Below, piece after piece: positions 43,265 through 50,901 of a DNA stretch of 64,000 bases (position 1 is the first letter of the stretch; the number at the start of each line of letters is the position of its first letter). Source of the DNA: an uncultured Cellulophaga sp. GTDB taxonomy: Bacteria > Bacteroidota > Bacteroidia > Flavobacteriales > Flavobacteriaceae. The position numbers and the translations under genes were made by a program. Under the pieces are notes generated by a model. That model ran no database searches and had not been told where the DNA came from. It saw only the letters and a list, made by a program, of their open reading frames with translations. The DNA lies in assembly GCA_947492955.1 (NCBI GenBank), contig CANLOV010000004.1:248001-312000 (forward strand), in the 5' to 3' direction.

Positions 43265-43738
43265 TTGAAATATATTTACTTATTACTTACCACCCTAGTT
43301 ATAACAACTTCTTGTTCTATAGATAATAATGAAGAAATAAAAAATCAAGCCCCTATTGATTATACTGCTGAAAATGAAGCAGCTATTAAAACTTTTATAG
43401 AGCAGAATAATTTAAACGCTGTTAAGAGTGATTCTGGTTTATATTATGTTATTAATGAATTAGGCACTGGTGCACAACCAACAGCAACTTCTAACGTTAC
43501 TGTTGCCTATAGAGGTACTTATGTTAATGGACAAGTTTTTGACCAAAGTACAACAGGTATTAGTTTTAATTTACAAGAGGTAATTGCTGGTTGGACAGAA
43601 GGTATTACCTATTTTAAAGAAGGCGGTAGTGGATTATTGCTTATCCCCTCTCGTTTAGGCTATGGAAGTAATGATTTTAGAGGTATCCCCGGTGGTTCTG
43701 TTTTAATTTTTGAAATAGATCTTTTAAGTGTAAACTAA
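43265..43738 (+). CDS. FKBP-type peptidyl-prolyl isomerase, lipoprotein
   Basis: 157 residues starting with TTG. The lipoprotein signal is MKYIYLLLTTLVITTSC (Cys17). After a polar linker, the FKBP fold runs from about 50: SGLYYVINELGTGAQPTATSNV, VAYRGTYVNGQVFDQSTTGI (aromatic/Asp active-site strand), VIAGWTEGITYFKEGGSGLL, IPSRLGYGSNDFRGIPGGSV and LIFEIDLLSV. It would catalyse proline isomerisation in folding of exported proteins, anchored to a membrane. The TTG start is the only one that gives a full signal peptide. Family length is normal. Confidence 0.92.
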   Translation: MKYIYLLLTTLVITTSCSIDNNEEIKNQAPIDYTAENEAAIKTFIEQNNLNAVKSDSGLYYVINELGTGAQPTATSNVTVAYRGTYVNGQVFDQSTTGISFNLQEVIAGWTEGITYFKEGGSGLLLIPSRLGYGSNDFRGIPGGSVLIFEIDLLSVN

Positions 43739-43762
43739 AGATTGTATTATTTTATATAAAAA

Positions 43763-43802
43763 AGGGGTTAAAATTTTGCATAAGCATTATTTTAACCCTT
43801 CT
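43763..43802. terminator. Terminator of the FKBP gene
   Basis: GGGTTAAAAT / ATTTTAACCC around a loop containing TTGCATAAGCA; T-rich flank. Confidence 0.7.
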
Positions 43803-43822
43803 TTGTTTTTCTAAGATACTAA

Positions 43823-44161
43823 TTAATAGCTTCTTACACTATTAAAGTAATTATCCACACCTGTTTGCAGGTCGTTTATTGCTTTAAATTGATTTTTTAC
43901 AAATTCAATCTCTTCTTTTAATATTTGTTTTTGCTGTTTAAAAGAATTAAGGATTTCAATATTGGTTTTTTTTAGGGTATTCATTTTGTGCTTTAAACCT
44001 TCACTCTGCTCAAATAAACTTGTAGTATTAGGTTCATAAATATATGAACTCATTTTTTTATGCATTTGAGATAGAATTCTATCGTTACGTTCTAATTGTA
44101 CAATACATTTTTTTGGTTCAATAGCACTATTTGTTAACTCTACTGTTGTCATTACGTTCAT
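43823..44161 (-). CDS. Hypothetical coiled-coil protein, 112 residues
   Basis: No family recognised. The C-terminal two-thirds (LFEQSEGLKHKMNTLKKTNI, QQKQILKEEIEFVKNQFKAI) have heptad-like spacing of hydrophobic residues and should form a coiled coil. The N-terminal 40 residues are mixed (LTNSAIEPKKCIVQLERNDR). There is no signal or membrane segment, so it is cytoplasmic. The ATG at 44161 may be replaced by Met4. Single gene, convergent with the FKBP gene. Confidence 0.65.
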   Translation of the reverse strand: MNVMTTVELTNSAIEPKKCIVQLERNDRILSQMHKKMSSYIYEPNTTSLFEQSEGLKHKMNTLKKTNIEILNSFKQQKQILKEEIEFVKNQFKAINDLQTGVDNYFNSVRSY

Positions 44162-44350
44162 ATGAGTTGGGGTTTTTATGAATTATGATTAACACAAACA
44201 AATGTAAGATTAATTCTACAATTAAAATAAATTTTAACACTTTTAGAGATAAAAATTAATACTATTACCCTTAAAAAAGTGCATATCATCTTACCTTTTA
44301 GGTCTATTTATCATTTGTAGTAATTACTATGTAGCTCCCCTATTTAATTG

Positions 44351-44358
44351 TATTTTTG
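44351..44358 (+). promoter_or_regulatory. Candidate -7 box for the pseudouridine synthase gene
   Basis: TATTTTTG, 20 bases before the ATG. Confidence 0.4.
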
Positions 44359-44377
44359 GCTTTGTAAATATCTATGA

Positions 44378-44962
44378 ATGATAAAGCATCAGCATTTTAT
44401 AATCTACAAACCTTATGGAGTCCTAAGTCAATTTATTAGTAATGATGTTAAGAGTTATAAAAAACGATTTTTAGGAGAATTACATTCATTTCCTAAAGGA
44501 ATAATGGCTATTGGTAGATTAGACGAAAAATCTGAAGGCTTATTATTACTTACTACAGATGGTAAATTAAGTGATACGGTAAATAGTTCTAAATACGAAA
44601 AAGAATATTATGCATTGGTAGATGGTGATATTTCTTTAAAGGCTTTACAAACGCTAAAAAAAGGTGTTGAAATAGGCTTTGAAGGCAAAAAATACAAAAC
44701 AAAACCTTGCGAAGTAAAAAAGCTAACATTAGCACCAGAATTACCAGAACGTTCTAAAAAAATACGAGATAATAGGCACGGTCCTACTTCTTGGATTGCT
44801 ATAACACTCACCGAGGGTAAATTTAGACAGGTTCGCAAAATGACAGCTGCTGTTGGCTATCCTACACTACGCTTAGTTCGTATTCGTATAGGAAATATAA
44901 AATTAGAAACTATGAAAGTTGGCGATGTAAAGAAGTTAGAAACATCCCCATTACTTTTTTAA
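44378..44962 (+). CDS. rluE: Pseudouridine synthase, RluE/RsuA type
   Basis: 194 residues, without an S4 domain, as in RluE. The protein starts HFIIYKPYGVLSQF (family phrase KPxGxLS). The catalytic Asp is in GRLDEKSEGLLLLTTDGKL, and the C-terminal part includes WIAITLTEGKFRQVRKM and LRLVRIRIGNIKL. It isomerises one uridine in 23S rRNA; RluE acts on a single site (U2457 in E. coli), and the same target is inferred here. It overlaps tail-to-tail by four bases with the E1 gene. Confidence 0.9.
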   Translation: MIKHQHFIIYKPYGVLSQFISNDVKSYKKRFLGELHSFPKGIMAIGRLDEKSEGLLLLTTDGKLSDTVNSSKYEKEYYALVDGDISLKALQTLKKGVEIGFEGKKYKTKPCEVKKLTLAPELPERSKKIRDNRHGPTSWIAITLTEGKFRQVRKMTAAVGYPTLRLVRIRIGNIKLETMKVGDVKKLETSPLLF

Positions 44963-46935
44963 TAGGCCAATAGCGATAAAACTTCTTTTTTAAAGCGTTT
45001 TTTGGGTAAATAGTTTTCTTCTAAGTTTTTAGCAAAAGGTATCGGAGTTTCTATACTCGCTACTCTTTTTACTGGCGCATCTAAATATTCAAAGCAATTC
45101 TCCATAACCAATGCAGATATATCGCTAGATATACTCCCAAACAAGCTATCTTCGTGTAAAATAATAAGTTTTCCTGTTTTTTTTACAGAATCGTATACCG
45201 TGTTAATATCTAGGGGCTGTAACGTTCTTAAATCTATTACATCTGCTTTTATTTCAGGATATTCTTCTAATGTTTCTAATGCCCAATGTACCGCAGCACC
45301 ATAAGAAACAATAGTAAGCTCCTCCCCTTTTTTTATATAACTAGCTTTACCAAAAGGAAGCGTATAATAATCTAAAGGAACTTCTTGGTACTTATTTCGA
45401 TACAAACCTTTGTGTTCAAAAAACAATACTGGATTTGGGTCATTAATTGCCGTTGCCAACAAACCTTTAGCATCAAAAGGAAAAGCAGGGTATACAACTT
45501 TTAACCCTGGGGTTTTGGTAAACCAAGCTTCATTAGTTTGCGAATGAAAAGGCCCTGCTCCAATACCACCACCACAAGGCATACGAATTACCACGTCTGC
45601 ATTTTGCCCCCAACGATAGTAAGATTTTGCTAAAAGATTTACAATAGGGTTAAAACCACTACTAGCAAAATCTGCAAATTGCATTTCTATTACCGATTTT
45701 ATACCATTAATAGCTAGCCCCATCGCTGTAGAAACAATTACGGATTCGCATATAGGTGTATTACGCACTCGTTCTTTTCCAAAACTATTTACAAAACCCT
45801 CCGTAATTTTAAAAACACCACCATATTCAGCAATATCTTGCCCCATTACAACTAAATTATTGTACCTCTCCATAGATTGTTTTAAACCATCAGATATGGC
45901 ATCAACAAAACGGGTTCTTTTTACAATGTTGCTAGGTTTAAACTCTTGACTTTTAGCTTTTTTAAAAACATCATTTAATTCATTACTAATGGTCGATGTG
46001 CGGTTTTCTTCTTTAAAAGATAAGTGTACATTTTCATTAATTTCGGTTTCTATACTAGCTTTTATAGTAAGTATTTCATCTTTACTTATACTATTTTCTT
46101 CTAATAGAAATGCTTCATAATTACTTATAGGGTCTTTTTTAGCCCAATGCAGCAGCAATTCATCTGAAACATATTCAGTACCACTAGCCTCTTCGTGTCC
46201 ACGCATTCTAAACGTATCAAACTCAATTAAAATAGGCCTTGGGTTTGTACGCATATTATCGCATAATTCTTTAACCCTAGTGTATACTTCTATAATATTA
46301 TTACCTTCTATCTTATGAGCTTCTATTCCATATCCTATGCCCCTATCTGCTAATTGTTTACATCGGTATTGTTCATTGGTCGGTGTAGAAATACTATAGC
46401 CATTATTTTCTATACAAAATAAAACAGGTAAATCCCAAACAGATGCTACATTCAAGGCTTCATGAAAATCTCCTTCACTAGTACCACCTTCACCAGTAAA
46501 AACAGCTGTAACTTTTTTTTCTTTTTTTAAGAGTGATGCAAATGCTATACCATCTGCTACTCCCATTTGAGGTCCTAAATGAGAAATCATCCCTATAATT
46601 TTATGTTCTTGAGAACCAAAATGAAAACTACGATCTCTTCCTTTTGTAAATCCACTAGCTTTGCCTTGCCATTGAGCAAATAAACGGTTTAAAGGCACAT
46701 CTCTAGATGTAAATACCCCTAAATTACGGTGCATGGGCAATATATACTCTTCTGCATGCAAAGCACTTGTAACACCTACAGCAATAGCCTCTTGCCCTAT
46801 ACCACTAAACCATTTAGATATTTTCCCTTGGCGCAGTAAAATAAGCATTTTCTCTTCTATTAATCGTGGTTTTAACATTCCACGATATAAATTTAGGAGT
46901 ATTTCTTTAGAAATGTTTGTGGCTTTATATTGCAT
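44959..46935 (-). CDS. Fused alpha/beta E1 of a 2-oxoacid dehydrogenase (branched-chain type)
   Basis: 658 residues in which the alpha and beta subunits are one chain. The alpha half (1-320) has GQEAIAVGVTSAL, the thiamine diphosphate site GEGGTSEGDFHEALNVAS to CIENNGYSIST, and RMRGHEEASGTEY. The beta half (about 340-658) has TRFVDAISDGLKQSMERYNN, GQDIAEYGGVFKITEGF, RVRNTPICESVIVSTAMGLA, and the C-terminal transketolase domain with EELTIVSYGAAVHWALE and LHEDSLFGSISSDI. It decarboxylates branched-chain 2-oxoacids and transfers the acyl group to E2 lipoamide. E2 is not in the window. The beta half is closest to BCKDH or acetoin-type E1. Confidence 0.88.
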   Translation of the reverse strand: MQYKATNISKEILLNLYRGMLKPRLIEEKMLILLRQGKISKWFSGIGQEAIAVGVTSALHAEEYILPMHRNLGVFTSRDVPLNRLFAQWQGKASGFTKGRDRSFHFGSQEHKIIGMISHLGPQMGVADGIAFASLLKKEKKVTAVFTGEGGTSEGDFHEALNVASVWDLPVLFCIENNGYSISTPTNEQYRCKQLADRGIGYGIEAHKIEGNNIIEVYTRVKELCDNMRTNPRPILIEFDTFRMRGHEEASGTEYVSDELLLHWAKKDPISNYEAFLLEENSISKDEILTIKASIETEINENVHLSFKEENRTSTISNELNDVFKKAKSQEFKPSNIVKRTRFVDAISDGLKQSMERYNNLVVMGQDIAEYGGVFKITEGFVNSFGKERVRNTPICESVIVSTAMGLAINGIKSVIEMQFADFASSGFNPIVNLLAKSYYRWGQNADVVIRMPCGGGIGAGPFHSQTNEAWFTKTPGLKVVYPAFPFDAKGLLATAINDPNPVLFFEHKGLYRNKYQEVPLDYYTLPFGKASYIKKGEELTIVSYGAAVHWALETLEEYPEIKADVIDLRTLQPLDINTVYDSVKKTGKLIILHEDSLFGSISSDISALVMENCFEYLDAPVKRVASIETPIPFAKNLEENYLPKKRFKKEVLSLLAY

Positions 46936-46957
46936 ATAGATACCTAAAAAGGGACTT

Positions 46958-46965
46958 CAAAAATA
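46958..46965 (-). promoter_or_regulatory. Candidate -7 box for the E1 gene
   Basis: TATTTTTG on the minus strand, about 23 bases before the ATG. Confidence 0.4.
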
Positions 46966-47022
46966 CTAAAAATGCTTAGGCTAAAAATGACATTTTAAAC
47001 TTTAATTTTATACTTATTTTAG

Positions 47023-47030
47023 TAAATTTG
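47023..47030 (+). promoter_or_regulatory. Candidate -7 box for the 2OG-Fe oxygenase gene
   Basis: TAAATTTG, 24 bases before the ATG. Confidence 0.45.
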
Positions 47031-47053
47031 ATATATCACAAAATATAGAAGTA

Positions 47054-48004
47054 ATGAGCAATATTCCTAGTGTTAACCTAAAAGATTTTTTATCTGGAGA
47101 TTCTAATAGAAAAGAAAAATTTATTAAAGAAATTGGTAGTGCTTTTGAAAACATTGGTTTTGTTGCTTTAAGTGGTCATTTTTTATCTGATGAATTAGTA
47201 GATAGTTTATATAAAGAAATTAAACAGTTTTTTCAGTTGCCACAAGAAACAAAAGATACTTATGAAATTGAAGGTATTGGTGGGCAACGTGGCTATACTT
47301 CTTTTGGAAAAGAACATGCTAAAGGAAGAAAAGAGGGTGATTTAAAAGAGTTTTGGCATTTTGGTCAATATGTAAGTGATACTTCAAAATACAAAGAGGA
47401 ATACCCTGAAAATGTATTTGTTAAGGAATTACCAAAGTTTAATGAGGTTGGCAAAGAAACCTATAAAATGCTAGAAAAAACGGCAAAGTATGTATTACGT
47501 GCTTTAGCTATACATTTAAATTTAGAAGAAACTTATTTTGATGCTTTTATAGAAGAAGGAAATTCTATTTTAAGACCTATACATTATCCGCCAATTACTA
47601 CAGAACCCAAGAATGCAGTCCGTGCGGCTGCTCATGGCGATATTAATTTAATAACCTTATTAATGGGGGCGCATGGTAAAGGCTTACAAGTAAAAAATCA
47701 TGCAGATGAATGGGTAGATGCTATTGCACAACCAGATCAGTTAATGATTAATGTAGGGGATATGCTTTCTAGGTTAACAAATAACAAACTAAAATCTACT
47801 GTACACCAAGTGGTAAACCCACCTAAAGAGTTATGGGGAACCTCTCGTTACTCTATTCCGTTTTTTATGCATCCGGTAGGCGATATGTCTTTAAATTGCT
47901 TAGATAATTGTATTGATGCTGAAAACCCAAAACTATATGATGATATTACTGCTGGCGAATTTTTACACGAGCGTTTAATAGAATTGGGCTTAATTAAAAA
48001 GTAA
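47054..48004 (+). CDS. Isopenicillin-N-synthase-like 2OG-Fe(II) oxygenase
   Basis: 316 residues. The N-terminal DIOX_N part has IPSVNLKDFLSGD, EIGSAFENIGFVALSGH and FFQLPQETKD. The catalytic part has the iron ligands in AAHGDINLITLL (His-x-Asp) and the distal His in STVHQVVNP, followed by the 2-oxoglutarate-binding Arg/Ser in SRYSIPFFMHP. It is soluble and cytoplasmic. It couples 2-oxoglutarate decarboxylation to oxidation of an unknown substrate. Bacterial members are mostly uncharacterised. Divergently transcribed from the E1 gene. Confidence 0.9.
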   Translation: MSNIPSVNLKDFLSGDSNRKEKFIKEIGSAFENIGFVALSGHFLSDELVDSLYKEIKQFFQLPQETKDTYEIEGIGGQRGYTSFGKEHAKGRKEGDLKEFWHFGQYVSDTSKYKEEYPENVFVKELPKFNEVGKETYKMLEKTAKYVLRALAIHLNLEETYFDAFIEEGNSILRPIHYPPITTEPKNAVRAAAHGDINLITLLMGAHGKGLQVKNHADEWVDAIAQPDQLMINVGDMLSRLTNNKLKSTVHQVVNPPKELWGTSRYSIPFFMHPVGDMSLNCLDNCIDAENPKLYDDITAGEFLHERLIELGLIKK

Positions 48005-48071
48005 AAGAGTCTTCCTGCTTCCTATTATTTTGTTTTAATAGATAATTTTTTCTGTGATCAAGGCTAATATG

Positions 48072-48079
48072 TACCTTTG
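48072..48079 (+). promoter_or_regulatory. Candidate -7 box for the MutS2-like gene
   Basis: TACCTTTG, 110 bases before the ATG; no TTG at -33. Confidence 0.35.
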
Positions 48080-48189
48080 TTACTGTAAATTAATATGAAA
48101 TCTATTTTGTAACGATTATCTATATATATTTATACAACCAAGTATTAGCTTGGTAAATACCGCCCATAAATAGGGATTAAAAAAAGAGC

Positions 48190-50361
48190 ATGAATAGCAT
48201 ACATACCAAAACCCTTCAGGATTTGGAATTTTATACAGTCTTAGAACAACTTTCTATGCGCTGTTATACCCAATTAGGAAAAGAAGAAGTTCTTAAAGTT
48301 GTTCCGTTTGGTTCAGAAGAAGCTATACGCAATAGTTTGGGGCAAACCTCAGAATATTTGGCTTCTTATACGAATGAAAACACATTTCCTAATCATGTTT
48401 TCGATGCTATACCTCAAGAATTACATTTACTTAAAATAGAAAATTCTACCTTAGAAATAGGTAGTTTTAGGAGAATAAGCATAATATGTGCTACCACTAC
48501 TACCCTACTTAAATTTTTAAAAAAATTTAAAACCTATTATCCTTTATTAGCTGCTGCATCTGAAAATATTGAAATAAATACTGAAATTCCGGCGCATATA
48601 AATGTTGTTATTAATCGTTTTGGAGAGATTAAGGATAAAGCTTCTAACAAACTATGGAATCTTAGGCAAGATATTAATAGTGTAAAAGGTAAAATAAACC
48701 AAAGTTTTAGATCAGCCTTAAGTTCTTATATAGCAGCAGATGTGCTAGATGAAATAAAAGAATCTGTTGTAGACAATCGTCGCGTACTAGCTGTAAAAGC
48801 AATGTATCGTAAAAAAGTAAAGGGTTCTGTAATGGGTTCTTCTAAAACAGGAAGCATTGTTTATATAGAACCAGAAGTAACTTTAAGGCACAGTAGAGAG
48901 CTTAATAATTTAGAATTTGAAGAAAAAGAAGAAATACAACGTATTTTAAACGAACTTACAGACCATATTAGACCTTATGGTTGGTTGCTATTAAAATACC
49001 AAGAGTTTCTTACACATATAGATATTACGGCTGCTAAAGCAAAATATGCTGCTGATATGGATGCCGTTTTACCAGAAATAAGCACGGAAAAAGAATTGTT
49101 TTTGCGAGATGCTTATCATCCTTTATTATACCTAACTAATAAGCGTAAAAAAGAAAAAACATACCCACAAACTATTACCTTACATAAAGAGAACAGAATT
49201 ATTGTTATTTCTGGGCCCAATGCCGGAGGAAAAAGTATTACCCTTAAAACTATTGGCTTGCTTCAGGTAATGTTGCAAAGTGGTATATTAATTCCTGTAC
49301 ATGAAAGAAGTAAGGTTAGTTTTTTTGGAAAAATATTAACGGATATAGGAGATAATCAATCTATAGAAAACCATTTAAGTACCTACAGTTATCGTTTAAA
49401 AAACATGAATAATTTCTTGCGTAAATGCAATGATAACACCTTGTTTTTAATAGATGAATTTGGAACTGGTAGTGATCCAGAATTAGGTGGTGCTTTGGCA
49501 GAAACTTTTTTAGAAGTTTTCTACGAGCGTGGTTCTTACGGTGTTATTACCACACATTATGCTAATCTTAAAATGTTAGCTAATGAATTACCACATGCAA
49601 CCAATGCTAATATGCTATTTAATGCAAAAACATTAGAGCCTACCTACCAATTAGTATTAGGGCAAGCAGGTAGTTCGTTTACTTTTGAAGTGGCACAAAA
49701 AAATGGAATCCCTTATAGTTTAATTAATAAATCTAAGAAAAAGATAGAACGTGGTAAGGTTCGTTTTGATGCTACTATTGCTAAATTACAGAAAGAGCGT
49801 AGTAAAATGGAAAGCACAGGTTCTAAGCTTAGAGAAGAAGAAACAAAAGCTAGAGACGAAGCCAAGCGTTTAGAGGTATTAAATACTAAAATTAAATCTA
49901 AACTAGAGAATTATCAGGAATTGTATGATCATAACCAGCGTATGATTTATTTGGGGAATAAAGTAAATGATGCCGCCTCTAAATATTTTCAAGATAAAAA
50001 GAAGCGTCCGTTAGTTTCTGAGCTGTTACGTATTGTAGAAACGGAAAATAGCAAGCGTAAAAAGAAATCTGCTAAAGAAGTTAAAGTAGAAAAACAAAAG
50101 AAAATAGAGGTTGCTAAAGAATTAGAACAAAAAATAGTAGTTGTTCGTAAGGAGAAAAAAATAGAAAAGAAAAAGGCTGTTATTAAAGAAAAAAACAAGC
50201 CTAGACCTGTTTTTAAAGTGGGAGATCGAGTGCGTATGCTAGATGGTAAAGCTGTAGGTACTATTGATAAGCTAGAAAAGAAGAAAGCGGCAGTTAATTA
50301 TGGTTTATTTATGACCAATGTAGCTATAGACCAGTTAGAACTAGTACAAGCTAAAAAATAA
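48190..50361 (+). CDS. MutS2-family ATPase lacking the Smr domain
   Basis: 723 residues. The N-terminal half is the MutS core/clamp of the MutS2 type (TLQDLEFYTVLEQLSMRCYT, SKTGSIVYIEPEVTLRHSREL). The ATPase has Walker A GPNAGGKSITLKTIG, the stretch LTDIGDNQSIENHLSTYS, Walker B LFLIDEFGTGSDP and THYANLK. A long charged coiled coil (about 520-660) follows, then a KOW-like C-terminus (VFKVGDRVRMLDGKAVGTIDKLEKK shortened here as a description). Full-length MutS2 ends in an Smr nuclease domain, absent here. MutS2 proteins act on recombination intermediates or on collided ribosomes, so a nuclease-free version is informative. Confidence 0.87.
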   Translation: MNSIHTKTLQDLEFYTVLEQLSMRCYTQLGKEEVLKVVPFGSEEAIRNSLGQTSEYLASYTNENTFPNHVFDAIPQELHLLKIENSTLEIGSFRRISIICATTTTLLKFLKKFKTYYPLLAAASENIEINTEIPAHINVVINRFGEIKDKASNKLWNLRQDINSVKGKINQSFRSALSSYIAADVLDEIKESVVDNRRVLAVKAMYRKKVKGSVMGSSKTGSIVYIEPEVTLRHSRELNNLEFEEKEEIQRILNELTDHIRPYGWLLLKYQEFLTHIDITAAKAKYAADMDAVLPEISTEKELFLRDAYHPLLYLTNKRKKEKTYPQTITLHKENRIIVISGPNAGGKSITLKTIGLLQVMLQSGILIPVHERSKVSFFGKILTDIGDNQSIENHLSTYSYRLKNMNNFLRKCNDNTLFLIDEFGTGSDPELGGALAETFLEVFYERGSYGVITTHYANLKMLANELPHATNANMLFNAKTLEPTYQLVLGQAGSSFTFEVAQKNGIPYSLINKSKKKIERGKVRFDATIAKLQKERSKMESTGSKLREEETKARDEAKRLEVLNTKIKSKLENYQELYDHNQRMIYLGNKVNDAASKYFQDKKKRPLVSELLRIVETENSKRKKKSAKEVKVEKQKKIEVAKELEQKIVVVRKEKKIEKKKAVIKEKNKPRPVFKVGDRVRMLDGKAVGTIDKLEKKKAAVNYGLFMTNVAIDQLELVQAKK

Positions 50362-50375
50362 ACACGGTATTTAAA

Positions 50376-50789
50376 GTGGAATTACCAGAGAATAAAAAAA
50401 TAGTTCTTTTTGATGGCGTTTGTAACCTTTGCAATAGCTCTGTACAGTATGTTATAAAAAAAGATAAGAAAGATGAATATCGTTTTGCAGCATTACAAAG
50501 TAGTTTAGGACAAAAATTACTTGTAGAAAGAAATATAGATACCCAATCGGTAGATTCTATTGTTTTAATAGAACCAGGTATTGCGTATTATACCAAATCT
50601 GCAGCTGCATTAGAAATAATAGGTTCTTTTGGTGGTATATATACTTTAGCTAGAATTTTTAAATGGCTTCCACAAGGCTTTAGAAATTCTGTTTACGATT
50701 ATGTTGCAAAAAACAGATACAAATGGTACGGTAAACAAGAGGCTTGTATGATTCCTACTCCTGAATTAAAAGCTAAGTTTTTAGAATAA
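50376..50789 (+). CDS. DCC-family thiol-disulfide oxidoreductase-like protein
   Basis: 137 residues starting at GTG, 14 bases after the MutS2 stop. The DCC (DUF393) signature is FDGVCNLCNSSVQYVIKKD with the CxxC pair (Cys16, Cys19), then FAALQSSLGQKLL and SIVLIEPGIAYYTKSAAALEI. The C-terminus YRWYGKQEACMIPTPELKAKF-like ending (YKWYGKQEACMIPTPELKAK) is common for the family. The fold is thioredoxin-like but its substrate is unknown. No signal peptide. Confidence 0.88.
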   Translation: MELPENKKIVLFDGVCNLCNSSVQYVIKKDKKDEYRFAALQSSLGQKLLVERNIDTQSVDSIVLIEPGIAYYTKSAAALEIIGSFGGIYTLARIFKWLPQGFRNSVYDYVAKNRYKWYGKQEACMIPTPELKAKFLE

Positions 50790-50901
50790 GAGGATACCTT
50801 ACCCAAAGTACCTGTTTACTATTTAAAAAGTAGTACTCACCCATTTGTGGTTTTAGAATTATAGTATATATCATAGGTTTATATCAATTCTAAAACCAAC
50901 A

